Shown here one piece after another: positions 1-8,471 of a stretch of 37,526 nt of DNA. The position numbers and the translations under genes were made by a program. Position 1 is the first letter of the stretch. Each line of letters starts with the position of its first letter. Below the pieces are notes generated by a model. That model ran no database searches. It was given only the letters and a program-made list of their open reading frames with translations, and had not been told where the DNA came from. Source of the DNA: Rubellimicrobium thermophilum DSM 16684 (GTDB taxonomy: Bacteria; Pseudomonadota; Alphaproteobacteria; Rhodobacterales; Rhodobacteraceae); NCBI RefSeq assembly GCF_000442315.1, contig NZ_KE557324.1, positions 286,075 to 323,600 of the forward strand. Direction: 5' to 3'.

Positions 1-96
1 CCGCAGCAACCGCCCGCCCAGCAGCCGCCCGCGTCCTCGCCGTCCGCGCCGGGCGGAGCGCCGGCGACCGGCATGCCCGCCTGGCTCAATGGGTGA
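1..96 (+). CDS. C-terminal end of an upstream phage gene (partial)
   Basis: The first frame is open from base 1 to a TGA at 94-96. It encodes a tail rich in Pro, Gln and Ala that ends PAWLNG. The gene's body lies outside the window. A low-complexity P/Q/A tail upstream of a phage recombination module would fit a single-strand-binding or recombination protein, but this is only inference from context and nothing in these 31 residues proves it. Confidence 0.45.
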   Translation, partial: PQQPPAQQPPASSPSAPGGAPATGMPAWLNG

Positions 97-175
97 GGCG
101 CGGTCGGCAGCACGGCGGCGGAGGTCAAACCGGCCTTCGCCGCGGCCCGAGGCCCGGCGCGATCCTGCCGGGCCG

Positions 176-406
176 ATGACCCCGGATGAGTGGCAGGCGC
201 ACGTGACGCGCGAAGCGGCGCTGGAGATCGGACGATGGCTCGAGGCCCGAGGAAGACTGCACGCCCCCATCGCAAGCCTCGGCCTCGGCGACCTCGAAGC
301 CATGGCCAGCAACGCGATCTCCCGCTGGATCGTGCTCCAGTCCGAAAAGCTCCAGAGGGCGGGTTGGCCGCCCGAGGACCCGATCGGGAGCTTCTTGCTC
401 GGGTAG
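176..406 (+). CDS. small hypothetical phage protein (76 aa)
   Basis: Start ATG 176 (MTPDEWQAHVTREAALEIG) is preferred over ATG 89, because the stretch before it is an Arg/Pro-rich low-complexity string that overlaps the upstream gene. The product is mostly helical, with a conserved-looking core SNAISRWIVLQSEKL. No catalytic motif is visible. It sits immediately before the DUF6511-like gene, and the two are probably co-transcribed. The stop at 404-406 lies just where the next gene's conserved part begins in another frame. The two could therefore be one gene broken by a single-base deletion. Confidence 0.55.
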   Translation: MTPDEWQAHVTREAALEIGRWLEARGRLHAPIASLGLGDLEAMASNAISRWIVLQSEKLQRAGWPPEDPIGSFLLG

Positions 407-408
407 CG

Positions 409-774
409 CTCTGCGCCGTCTGCGCCCGCGAGGCGCGCGGTTTCGGCTACTGCCACGGCCTCCGCTGGGATCGCCACCCCTACCACCGCTTCTGCTCGCG
501 CCGCTGTCAGGACGTGGGCAGCACCATCGCCCGAAGGAACAACGGCATGATCGACAAGACCGCGCGCGAGGCGCAGGCGATCCGCGATGCGCGGACGCAT
601 TTCGCCGAAGCGCTCACCGATCTGGGGCTCATGGAGCCCTTCTTCCATCGCAGCGCCCAAGACATCGACCGCCTGATCGAGGCGGCCGTCACCGGCTACA
701 TCGACAGCATGCAGGACCAGGCCGCGCGCAAGGAGCGCACCGGCACGGTCCTGGATGACCCTCTGCCATTCTAG
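409..774 (+). CDS. DUF6511-like zinc-binding phage protein
   Basis: The conserved part begins LCAVCAREARGFGYC and continues with FCSRRCQD, giving a Cys-x2-Cys ... Cys-x3-Cys arrangement that would bind one zinc ion. A helical part follows (NNGMIDKTAREAQAIRDAR ... FAEALTDLGLMEPFF ... IEAAVTGYIDSMQ), ending in DDPLPF. I recognise this as the DUF6511 family, of unknown function, found in alphaproteobacterial phage replication modules. The start is unresolved: no ATG, GTG or TTG lies in this frame near the conserved N terminus. The in-frame ATGs at 190 and 235 would add an Arg/Pro-rich out-of-frame shadow of the preceding gene. The coordinates given cover the conserved portion only. Confidence 0.6.
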   Translation, partial: LCAVCAREARGFGYCHGLRWDRHPYHRFCSRRCQDVGSTIARRNNGMIDKTAREAQAIRDARTHFAEALTDLGLMEPFFHRSAQDIDRLIEAAVTGYIDSMQDQAARKERTGTVLDDPLPF

Positions 775-786
775 TCGGAGAGCGAA

Positions 787-1209
787 ATGACCAACGGTGA
801 AATCTGGAGAACCGTCCCGAGCGCCCCCGACTTGCTAGTGAGCAGCGAGGGGCGCGTGATGCTCGCGCCCTATCGCGGTCCGATGCCCAAGGGCGGCGAA
901 CGATCCTACGGGGGCACGCCGACGTTCGGCGTGTGGAACAAGCAGGATGCCCGCTTCATCATCGTGGTGCGCGGAACGACCTACAAGGTCGCGAGGCTCG
1001 TCGCGGAGGCGTTCCACGGACCCGCGCCATTCGACCGCGCCGTCGTCATGCATCTCGACGAGAACGCCGCGAACAATCGCGCCGACAACCTCGCGTGGGG
1101 GACGCAGCGCGAGAACCTGAACGCGCCCGGTTTCCTCGAATACTGCCGCGGGAGGACCGGAGATCGTCATCCCGTCGCCGTCGGCAAGCGTCGGAGGGCA
1201 CGGTCATGA
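787..1209 (+). CDS. NUMOD4-HNH homing-type endonuclease
   Basis: A 140-residue protein. The N-terminal NUMOD4-like segment is EIWRTVPSAPDLLVSSEGRV (about residues 5-24), a DNA-binding module typical of homing endonucleases. The HNH_3 core is VVMHLDENAANNRADNLAW (about residues 86-104), with the His, the paired Asn and the NL-W signature. A basic tail (KRRRARS) follows. Free-standing NUMOD4-HNH genes are common in phages, where they cut DNA as selfish elements or assist packaging and recombination. Its stop overlaps the next start (ATGA at 1206-1209), so translation is coupled. A second, different NUMOD4-HNH gene lies at 12438. Confidence 0.8.
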   Translation: MTNGEIWRTVPSAPDLLVSSEGRVMLAPYRGPMPKGGERSYGGTPTFGVWNKQDARFIIVVRGTTYKVARLVAEAFHGPAPFDRAVVMHLDENAANNRADNLAWGTQRENLNAPGFLEYCRGRTGDRHPVAVGKRRRARS

Positions 1210-1421
1210 TCGACCTGAACGAAGACACCGCGTCCTGCAGCTGGAAACCTCTGCTCGAGGCGGCCACCGAGAACGCCGTCACCGATTTCGAGATCGAGTT
1301 CTGCGACAGCCTCCGCGAGAAGCTCGCGCGGTTCGGCGACAGCGCCCGGCTGACGGACGCGCAGTTCCACAAGCTGACCTGCATCGCGCAGGCCGGCGGG
1401 TTCTGGGAGCGCGAGCGATGA
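1206..1421 (+). CDS. small hypothetical protein (71 aa), MIDLN start
   Basis: Starts at ATG 1206 inside an ATGA overlap with the HNH gene and ends in another ATGA overlap (1418-1421) with the nuclease gene, so it is embedded in a tightly coupled operon. The protein is acidic and helical (TENAVTDFEIEFCDSLREKL, then SARLTDAQFHKLTCIAQAGG FWERER). I do not recognise a family. The pattern of a short helical protein ending in a FWE-type tail suggests a small DNA- or protein-binding accessory. Its first five residues, MIDLN, recur in three other genes of this phage. Confidence 0.65.
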   Translation: MIDLNEDTASCSWKPLLEAATENAVTDFEIEFCDSLREKLARFGDSARLTDAQFHKLTCIAQAGGFWERER

Positions 1422-2205
1422 TCGACCTCAACCATGGCTCGGGCTTCCTCTACGGCGCCGGCGCGCCGCGTCCGCCCATCGCGCAGGCCGTGTCCGCCGC
1501 CATCGACACGGCGCTGTCCGCGCGCAACCGCGCCGAACGCCCGCGCACCTATGTCAGTTCCTCGGGTCTCGGCCGCGACTGCCTGCGCCAGATCCAGTAC
1601 GACTTCCTCGCGGTGCCCAAGGACGAAGGCCAGGAGTTCGCGCCGCGCACGCTGCGCATCTTCGAGGCGGGCCATCGGGCCGAGGACATCGTCGCAGGCT
1701 GGTTCCGGATCGCCGGGTTCGACCTGCGCACCGAGCGCCCCGATGGTCGCCAGTTCGGGTTTGAGGCCCTCGGCGGCCGGTTCAAGGGCCATATCGATGG
1801 CTGCTTTGTCTCCGGCTCCGTCTCGATGGACTATCCCGCGCTCTGGGAGAACAAGGCGCTCGGCGCGGCCAGCTGGAAGGATGTGGTCAAGCGCGGCGTC
1901 AGCCTCGCCCGGCCGGTCTACGCCGCCCAGATCGCGCTCTACCAGGCCTACATGGACCTGCGGCCCCGGCGCTCTTCACAGCGCTGAACCGGGACACGAT
2001 GGAGCTGCATGCCGAGCTCGTGCCCTTCGATGCGCATCTCGCGCAGGAGATGTCGGATCGCGCCGTTGCCGTGGTGCGAGCCTCCGAGGCGGGGGAATGG
2101 CTGCCGCGCGCCGCGGCTGAGCCCACGGCGGTCCTCTGCCGCGGCGGCATGGCGGCGGGCAAATGGCACGCCCCCTGTGCGTGGGCGAAACGGTGCTGGG
2201 GGTGA
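1418..2205 (+). pseudogene. RecB/Cas4-like PD-(D/E)XK nuclease, frameshifted
   Basis: The first frame (1418-1987) encodes 189 residues with a conserved nuclease core. It has YVSSSGLGRDCLRQIQYDF (Cys-containing N-terminal motif), an EAGHRAED segment, FKGHIDGC (catalytic Asp) and ALWENKALG (catalytic E-x-K), then a helix YAAQIALYQAYMDL. After residue L181 the frame runs into a non-homologous RPRRSSQR and stops. The neighbouring frame, from about 1963, continues naturally as APALFTALNRDTMELHAELVPF and ends with a Cys-containing CAWAKRCWG at 2205, resembling the C-terminal Cys cluster of RecB/Cas4 nucleases. One missing base near 1960-1963 explains this. If real, the catalytic core is kept but the C-terminal part is lost. 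It may equally be a sequencing error. Confidence 0.7.
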
Positions 2206-2211
2206 GCGGCG

Positions 2212-2961
2212 ATGATCCCTGACGCCTATGAGCTCAAGCGGATCGTGCGCGCCCATCGCGACCGATCCTGGTGCTCCGACCTGCTCCGAGCGGCGGAGTT
2301 CGCGCCGATCTATTTCTTCGACGATCAGGCCTCTTTCGATGGCGACAGTGTCGACCGCGCGATGACCCGGGTGCTGACCGGCCAGCTTCGGCTGCCGCAT
2401 CCGTCCGTGATCTTCGAGGTGCGCGAGCAGCGCGCGTCTCCCTCGGGCCTGATCGTCTGCGCTCGCGCCGACGGTGACATCGTCGAGGCCACGTTCCTCA
2501 TGCGCAAGCGGGCGCCGCGCGGCTGGACGGATTGCCTGGTGCGGATCTGGATGCATCCGGACGGCAAGACGGAGATCGAGGGCAACCCGGCGGAGCAGAG
2601 CGACGAGACGGTCCGCGGTCACGGCGAAGTCGCTGCCGGCATCGTCTGGCGCGCCCTGACCATCCTCGGCGCGTCCCCGGACATCCGCGACCGCAAGGTG
2701 TCGCTTGCAGAACGGTCCCGCCTGTCCCGCGAGGGCGTGCGCGGATGGGTCTGGCGCCAGGTCGCCATCGATCCGGAGCGCCTGCGCGCGGCGACGCCGC
2801 CGCAGGGCGGCAGTCACGCCAGCCCACGCTGGCACATTCGCCGCGGTCACTGGCGGCAGCTCGCCGACGGGCGCCGGGTCTTCGTCCGCCAGTGCGAGGT
2901 GGGCGATCCGACCCGCGGCGGGATCGTCAAGGATTACGCAGTGGAGATGCCCCATTCATGA
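2212..2961 (+). CDS. hypothetical phage protein (249 aa)
   Basis: I do not recognise the family. ATG 2212 follows the nuclease remnant by 6 bp, with a GAGCGGCG purine stretch upstream. The middle contains a beta-rich segment (SGLIVCARADGDIVEATFLM ... TDCLVRIWMHPDGKTEIEGN). The C terminus, from about residue 205, has a basic aromatic pattern PRWHIRRGHWR-x-L-x-DGRRVFVRQCEVGD. It resembles a short C-terminal pattern seen in several phage proteins of unknown function, possibly a nucleic-acid-binding module. It overlaps the helicase gene by four bases (ATGA 2958-2961), which suggests that the two products act together. Confidence 0.7.
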   Translation: MIPDAYELKRIVRAHRDRSWCSDLLRAAEFAPIYFFDDQASFDGDSVDRAMTRVLTGQLRLPHPSVIFEVREQRASPSGLIVCARADGDIVEATFLMRKRAPRGWTDCLVRIWMHPDGKTEIEGNPAEQSDETVRGHGEVAAGIVWRALTILGASPDIRDRKVSLAERSRLSREGVRGWVWRQVAIDPERLRAATPPQGGSHASPRWHIRRGHWRQLADGRRVFVRQCEVGDPTRGGIVKDYAVEMPHS

Positions 2962-4277
2962 CCGAGTTCACCCCATCCGCCACGCAGGCCGCCGCGATCC
3001 GCGAGATCAAGGAGTGGTTCGAGACCCGAACCGAGCAGCAGCAGGTGTTCCGCCTCTTCGGCTATGCCGGGTCCGGCAAGAGCACCGTGCTGAAGTTCGC
3101 GCTCGAGGAGCTCGGCCTCTCGCCCCACCGCAGCGCGAAGGACGGCCGCTGCGTGCCCGGCGTTGTCACCGCCACCTTCACCGGCAAGGCCGCGCTGGTG
3201 CTGACCCGCAAGGGCACGCCGGCGCGCACCATCCACAGCCTGATCTACTCGGTGATCGAGTCCACCGAGGAGGAGATCGAGGAAGCCGCCCGCAAGATCG
3301 CGCTGGCCGAACGCGACGCGCTCCGTCTCACCGGGTTCGCGCGCACCACGGCCGACGCCGCGATCGAGGCGATGCGCCAGGGGCTTTCGGCGATGAAGCA
3401 CCCGCGCTTCGCCCTGAACCCGCAGAGCGACGCGGCCGACGCCCGGCTCATCGTGCTCGACGAGGTGTCGATGGTCGGCGAGGAGATGGCGCGCGACCTG
3501 ATGAGCTTCGGCAAGCCGATCCTCGTGCTCGGCGATCCCGGCCAGCTGCCGCCGATCCGCGGCGAAGGCGCCTTCACCCGAGACGAGCCGGACGTGATGC
3601 TGACCGAGATCCACCGCCAGGCGGCCGAGAGCGCGATCATCCGCCTCGCCACCATGGCGCGGGAGGGTCGGCCCATCGGCTTCGGCGTCTACGACGATCA
3701 TGTCGCGAAGCTCCGCAAGGGCGACATCACGCCGGAACAGGCGCTGCGCGGCGGCCAACTGATCTGCGGGCTGAACGCCACGCGTCTGCAGATCAACAAC
3801 GCCATGCGCGCGGCCGCGGGGCTCGGCGGGACCTGGCTGCCCACGGGACCGGCCGAGAAGATCATCTGCCTGAAGAACCAGAACGATCTGGGGCTGATCA
3901 ACGGGATGTTCGTGACGCTCGAGGACATCGTCGACGAGGGCAGCCTCTACTTCTCCGCCGTCGTCCATGACGAGGACGGGCGCCGCATCGGCGAGCCCTA
4001 TGAGGACGGGCGTCCGGGCCGGCTGCGCATCTACAAGGGGCATTTCGAGGACCATGTCGCCTACGACGACAAGCGCCACGACCGCGACTACAAGGAGAAG
4101 CGCCTGCTGACCGAGGCGACCTTCGGCTGGGCGATCACCGCGCACAAGGCGCAGGGGTCGCAGTGGGAGAACGTGATCGTCTGGGACGACGGGCTGGGCC
4201 GCACCGAGATCGACCGGCGCCGCTGGCTCTACACCGCGATCACCCGCGCCGAGCGCGGGCTCGTCCTGCTGGCCTGA
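2958..4277 (+). CDS. RecD/Dda-like ATP-dependent DNA helicase (SF1B)
   Basis: A 439-residue protein starting at ATG 2958 inside an ATGA overlap. Motifs in order: Walker A GYAGSGKST (about 35-43); TFTGKAALVL (motif Ia); Walker B LIVLDEVSMV (about 164-173); motif III GDPGQLPPI (about 192-200); TEIHRQA (motif IV region); and near the C terminus AITAHKAQGSQW (motif V) and YTAITRAERGLVLL (motif VI, about 425-438). These are diagnostic for RecD2/Dda-type 5'-3' helicases. In phages they melt origins, clear proteins from DNA and aid recombination. The position just before the primase-helicase gene fits a role in phage replication. No damage is seen. Confidence 0.92.
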   Translation: MTEFTPSATQAAAIREIKEWFETRTEQQQVFRLFGYAGSGKSTVLKFALEELGLSPHRSAKDGRCVPGVVTATFTGKAALVLTRKGTPARTIHSLIYSVIESTEEEIEEAARKIALAERDALRLTGFARTTADAAIEAMRQGLSAMKHPRFALNPQSDAADARLIVLDEVSMVGEEMARDLMSFGKPILVLGDPGQLPPIRGEGAFTRDEPDVMLTEIHRQAAESAIIRLATMAREGRPIGFGVYDDHVAKLRKGDITPEQALRGGQLICGLNATRLQINNAMRAAAGLGGTWLPTGPAEKIICLKNQNDLGLINGMFVTLEDIVDEGSLYFSAVVHDEDGRRIGEPYEDGRPGRLRIYKGHFEDHVAYDDKRHDRDYKEKRLLTEATFGWAITAHKAQGSQWENVIVWDDGLGRTEIDRRRWLYTAITRAERGLVLLA

Positions 4278-4285
4278 GGGGCGCG

Positions 4286-6880
4286 ATGATCGACCTCAAC
4301 GACATCGCGGTCGCGAAGACCCGGCACGATCTCGCGGCGGTGAAGGAGCGGCTGGCCTGCACGGCCGCCGACTGGCTGCCGGGGCTCTTCCCCGAGGCCC
4401 GGCTGGCGCGGGACCGTCGTTCCTTGCGCTGCGCAGACCTCTCCGGGCGCCGGCCGCGCAAGGAGGGCTCCTGCACCATCCATCTCGACGGGCCCTATGC
4501 CGGCTGGGGCTTCGACTACGCCACCGGCGAGCGGGCCGGTCCCATCGACCTGATCGCCCAGGCGACCGGCCTCTGCGATGGCGCGCTCTTCGATGAGGCG
4601 GCGCGGCTTGCGGGGATGGACTTTCCGGCGCCGCGGACAGCGCCGGCGGCGCCCTTGCGCGCGCGCCCGGATCATTCTTCCGAGATCGCACGTCTCGTCG
4701 ACGGGGCCGTTCCACTCGCGGGCACGCTGGGCGAGACTTATCTGCGCGCGCGCGGGCTGTCGGATCCCGGATCGCCCGACCTTCTATTCCATCCCGACTT
4801 GCCGGACTTCGACAGCTGCCGCGGCTGGCCCGGCCTGATCGCGATCCTGCGGCTGCCGGGCGGGGAGCGCGCGCCGGGTATCCATCGCACGTTCCTGCTC
4901 GACGACGGGAGCGCCAAGGCGCCTCCGGGCAAGAAGATGCTTGGCAGCGTGAAGGACGCGGTGGTCCGGCTCTTCCCGATGCCGGAGGACGGACACATCG
5001 GCATCGCGGAGGGGATCGAGACGGCGCTCGCCGCCCACGCGCTCTTTGGCACTTCCGTCTGGGCAGCGCTGTCGGCCGACGGTCTGGCGCGGTTCCAGTG
5101 GCCCGAGGACACCCGGCGCATCACCATCTACGCCGATGCCGGGGACGCCGGGCGCCAGGCGGCTGCGACGCTCTCGGACCGTCTGAACCGGGCCGACATC
5201 CCGAACGAGATCGTCGCGCCGCTGCATGGCGACGACTTCAACGACGATCTGCTGCGCGGGGCCCGCGCCGAGGATTACGCGCGCGGGACAGATGCCGCAG
5301 CCGAGCCGCAGACCGAAGATCCGGTCGACGCCGAGACGGCCACCCCCGTTGTCGCCTCCGCCGACGATCCCGCCACCTTGATCGCCGCGGCCGAGGCGTT
5401 GACCAACCCGCCCGAGTTCGAAGCGCTGTCCACGCTGCTCGGGCGCATCGCGCTGGCGAAGCTCGACCCGCTGCCCGAGCGGCAGGTCATCGCGCGGATC
5501 AAGTCCGCGACCGGGATCGGCATGTCAGTGCTGACCCAGCAGCTGGCCGAGCTTCGCCGCCGCGTGAACGCCACCGGCGATCCGCACGCGCCGATCCCGA
5601 AGCCCGCCTGGTTCAGGCGCCTCCGGCTCGACCTCGCGGGCGCGCCCGAGCGCAACGAGGCCAACGTCATCGTGGCGCTGACCTCCGATCCGGCCTTCGC
5701 CGGCGTGCTGGCCTTCGACGAGTTCGGGCAGGAGATCGTGGTACGCCAGCCGCTGCCGTGGGACGGCGTCGCCACGTCGCTCCCGCGCCCCTGGGAGGAT
5801 GCCGACGACATCCGCACCGCCGAGTGGCTGCAACTGCGCGGCATCAACGTGGCGCCGGTCGTCGTCAGCCGCGCCGTCGGCGCCGTCGCCCGCGAGCTGC
5901 GCATTCATCCTGTCCGCGACTGGCTCGACACCCTGAAATGGGATGGCACGTCCCGGATCGAGACCTGGACCAGCGCCTATCTCGGCGCGGAACCCACGGC
6001 GTTCCATCACACCATCGGTGCGCTCTGGCTGATCTCGGCCGTCGCCCGCATCTATCGCCCCGGCGTCAAGGCCGACCACATGCTGATCCTCGAGGGGCCG
6101 CAGGGCGCGCGCAAGTCCACCGCGATCAAGGTGCTGGCCGGCGAGGATTGGTTCACCGACGAACTGCCCGAGCTCGGGTCAAAGGACGCGGCTTTGCACA
6201 TGCAAGGCGTCTGGATCGTCGAGATCGCCGAACTCGACGCCATCGGCCGCGCCGAGGTCTCGCGCATCAAGGCGTTCCTGACCCGCACCACCGACCGCTT
6301 CCGCCCGCCTTACGGTCGCTACACCGTCGAGGTTCCGCGCCAGTGCGTCTTCGCCGGCACCGTGAACCCCGACACCTATCTGCGCGACGAGACCGGCAAC
6401 CGGCGCTTCTGGCCGCTCCGCTGCGGCGCCATCGACATCGCGGCGCTCGCCCGCGACCGGGACCAGCTCTGGGCCGAGGCCGTCCATCGTTTCCGCGCCG
6501 GCGCGATCTGGTGGATCGACGACCCGGCGCTGCTGGCGGAAGCCCGCGAGGAACAGGACCGCCGCTACCAGTCCGACGCCTGGGACGACCTGATCGAACA
6601 CTGGCTGACGCACGAGATCCGCACCGTCTCGGACGGCTTCCCCGACTACGGCAACTCCCGCACCGAAAGCGTTCCGCGCCCGGAGCCGCTGAAGGACGTG
6701 TCGGTCGGCGAGATCCTCGAGGAGGCGATCGGGCTCGAACCTGCCCGCTGGACCCGCGGCGACCAGATGCGCGTCTCGGCTTACCTCAAGGCGAACGGCT
6801 GGGAGCGGTACCGGCGGCGCGACGAGGGCGGCCGCGAGGCGCCGCGGGAGTGGCGGTATCGAACAAGGCCGGCAGAATAG
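4286..6880 (+). CDS. Toprim primase / VapE-type helicase (replication protein)
   Basis: An 864-residue protein starting at ATG 4286 (MIDLNDIAVAK). The first 200 residues resemble the N-terminal part of phage primases (WGFDYATGERAGPIDLIAQ). A Toprim domain follows: IGIAEGIETALAA (about 236-248, catalytic Glu) and ITIYADAGDAGRQAA (about 280-294). The C-terminal half is a VapE/VirE-type P-loop ATPase with LILEGPQGARKST (about 600-612), GVWIVEIAELDAIGR, RPPYGRYTVEVPRQ and the arginine-finger-like ETGNRRFWPL. Such proteins prime and unwind at phage, plasmid and satellite origins. It is the last + strand gene before the thi block. The repeat array at 11495-11790 lies beyond that block and may be its target. 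Confidence 0.9.
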   Translation: MIDLNDIAVAKTRHDLAAVKERLACTAADWLPGLFPEARLARDRRSLRCADLSGRRPRKEGSCTIHLDGPYAGWGFDYATGERAGPIDLIAQATGLCDGALFDEAARLAGMDFPAPRTAPAAPLRARPDHSSEIARLVDGAVPLAGTLGETYLRARGLSDPGSPDLLFHPDLPDFDSCRGWPGLIAILRLPGGERAPGIHRTFLLDDGSAKAPPGKKMLGSVKDAVVRLFPMPEDGHIGIAEGIETALAAHALFGTSVWAALSADGLARFQWPEDTRRITIYADAGDAGRQAAATLSDRLNRADIPNEIVAPLHGDDFNDDLLRGARAEDYARGTDAAAEPQTEDPVDAETATPVVASADDPATLIAAAEALTNPPEFEALSTLLGRIALAKLDPLPERQVIARIKSATGIGMSVLTQQLAELRRRVNATGDPHAPIPKPAWFRRLRLDLAGAPERNEANVIVALTSDPAFAGVLAFDEFGQEIVVRQPLPWDGVATSLPRPWEDADDIRTAEWLQLRGINVAPVVVSRAVGAVARELRIHPVRDWLDTLKWDGTSRIETWTSAYLGAEPTAFHHTIGALWLISAVARIYRPGVKADHMLILEGPQGARKSTAIKVLAGEDWFTDELPELGSKDAALHMQGVWIVEIAELDAIGRAEVSRIKAFLTRTTDRFRPPYGRYTVEVPRQCVFAGTVNPDTYLRDETGNRRFWPLRCGAIDIAALARDRDQLWAEAVHRFRAGAIWWIDDPALLAEAREEQDRRYQSDAWDDLIEHWLTHEIRTVSDGFPDYGNSRTESVPRPEPLKDVSVGEILEEAIGLEPARWTRGDQMRVSAYLKANGWERYRRRDEGGREAPREWRYRTRPAE

Positions 6881-6904
6881 GATCTATGTGTTCGCCATCC
6901 CCTA

Positions 6905-7669
6905 CTAGCCGAAGACGAGCCCGCCATCCACGATCAGGTTCTGACCGGTGACCGACCGCGCCCATGGCGACGCGAAGAACAGGACCGCATCGGCCAGCTC
7001 CTCCGGCGTCGTCACGCGACCGAGTGGGGTCTGCCCGGCGACGATGTCGAATACCGCATCGGGCGTCGCGGCGCTGGCGTCGGTGGTGCGCAGCAATCCG
7101 CCCGAGACCATGTTGACCGTGACGCCCAGAGGGCCAAGCTCCTTTGCCGCAGTGCGCGTGAAGGCCAGGAGCGCACCCTTGGCGGCAGTATAGTCGTGAT
7201 AGGGCACCACCGGGTTCTGCAAAAGGTTCGTGCCGATGGTCACGACACGCCCGAAGCCTCGCGCCTCGAAATGCGGGCGCAGGGCCTGAATGCAGTTGAG
7301 CGTGCCCCCGACCGCCGTTTCCGTCTGTCGCACGATCTCGGTCCATGTCAGGTGCTCGAGATGCGCCCGCGCATCGCCGTTGAAGGAGAAGTCGGCGAGT
7401 GCGTTGTGCACCAGAACGTCAGGCGGGCCGAGCCTCTCGACGATCTCGTCGACCATCCGGGCGACCGCCTGCACATCGGTCACGTCGGCGGCAAACGCTG
7501 CGGCGCACGGGCCGAGATCGGACGCGAGCGCGTCGGCCGCCGCCTTGCTCCTTCGGTAGTTGATCGCGACCTTCGCCCCCTCTCGCGCAAAGGCACGCGC
7601 GATTGCGGCGCCGAGGCCGCGGCCTCCGCCGGTGATGAGAACGGTGAGGTCGGAAACCGGACGGCTCAT
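6905..7669 (-). CDS. SDR-family oxidoreductase at the end of the thi operon
   Basis: A 254-residue short-chain dehydrogenase/reductase. It has the Rossmann motif TGGGRGLG (about 13-20) for NAD(P)H, DVTD (about 66-69), a modified NAG region (VHNALAD), the YTAAK active-site Tyr-x3-Lys (about 160), and the C-terminal TGQNLIVDGG signature. The residue 13 before the catalytic Tyr, usually Ser, appears to be Thr (IGTNLL), a conservative change. The start overlaps the end of thiD (ATGA), so it is the fourth gene of the thi operon. The substrate is unknown. FabG-like annotation would be tempting, but genomic context argues for a role tied to thiamine precursors. It ends 24 bp from the convergent primase gene. 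Confidence 0.85.
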   Translation of the reverse strand: MSRPVSDLTVLITGGGRGLGAAIARAFAREGAKVAINYRRSKAAADALASDLGPCAAAFAADVTDVQAVARMVDEIVERLGPPDVLVHNALADFSFNGDARAHLEHLTWTEIVRQTETAVGGTLNCIQALRPHFEARGFGRVVTIGTNLLQNPVVPYHDYTAAKGALLAFTRTAAKELGPLGVTVNMVSGGLLRTTDASAATPDAVFDIVAGQTPLGRVTTPEELADAVLFFASPWARSVTGQNLIVDGGLVFG

Positions 7670-8471
7670 GCGGTTTGTCCTTTCTGGAAAGCGTGGAAAT
7701 GGTGCGTCGGCCCATGGCCTTGCCCGACCGTCAGCGCATCAGCCTGAGCGATGGCGGCGGCGACGTAAGCCTTGGCCTCTGCTGCCGCGCGACCCAGGGG
7801 CAGGCCATGTGCGAGGAACGTCGCGAGCGATGACGACAGGGTGCATCCCGTGCCATGCGTCTTGTGCGTGGCGTGGCGCAAGCCGGGCAGCCAGGTCAGA
7901 TCCGTGGCCTCGACCAGCAGATCGGGGCTGTCGTCGCCGCCGAGGTGCCCGCCTTTCAGAAGCACCGCCTTGGGGCCGAGGCCGAGGAGCGCACGCGCCT
8001 GCGCCGCCATGCCTTCCCGCGTCGTCGCCTCGTCGGTTCCCAGCAGATCGGCGGCCTCGGGCAGGTTCGGCGTGATGACCGTAGCTCGGGGCAGCGCATC
8101 GCGCAGGGCGGCCACCGCCTCGGCCTCGAGCAGGCGGTCGCCGCTCTTGGCCACCATCACCGGGTCGAGCACCACCGGCGCATCAAGGCCATCAAGCGCA
8201 GCGGCGACCGCCGCGACCGTCGCGGCGCGCCCAGCATGCCGATCTTGACCGCGTCGATCCGGATATCCGCCCGGATCGCGGCGATCTGGGCGGCGACGAA
8301 ATCCGGGGCCACCATCCGCACTCCGCTCACGCCGCAGGTGTTCTGCGCCGTCAGCGCCGTGATCGCGGCCATCCCGTAGCCGCCGCAGGCCGAGATCGCC
8401 TTGATATCGGCCTGGATCCCGGCTCCGCCCGAGGGATCGGAGCCCGCGATGGACAGCACGTTGGGGATCAT
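7666..8471 (-). pseudogene. thiD: hydroxymethylpyrimidine (phospho)kinase ThiD, frameshifted
   Basis: ThiD phosphorylates HMP to HMP-P and HMP-PP. The first part, from ATG 8471 (overlapping the thiE stop), reads MIPNVLSIAGSDPSGGAGIQ, the ATP/HMP-binding N terminus, up to DAVKIGMLG. The rest continues in another frame: [32 protein letters not shown], then [15 protein letters not shown] and [16 protein letters not shown] (the catalytic GTGC). One base is missing in the GC-only stretch near 8221-8231. Both halves are otherwise intact and conserved, so the lesion is recent or technical. If real, the operon can salvage thiazole (ThiM) and couple (ThiE) but not make HMP-PP here. Confidence 0.85.

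Noticed and set aside
1955..1999. Programmed frameshift in the RecB/Cas4-like nuclease
   Set aside because: No slippery heptamer or stop-codon pause at the junction; a missing base is simpler.
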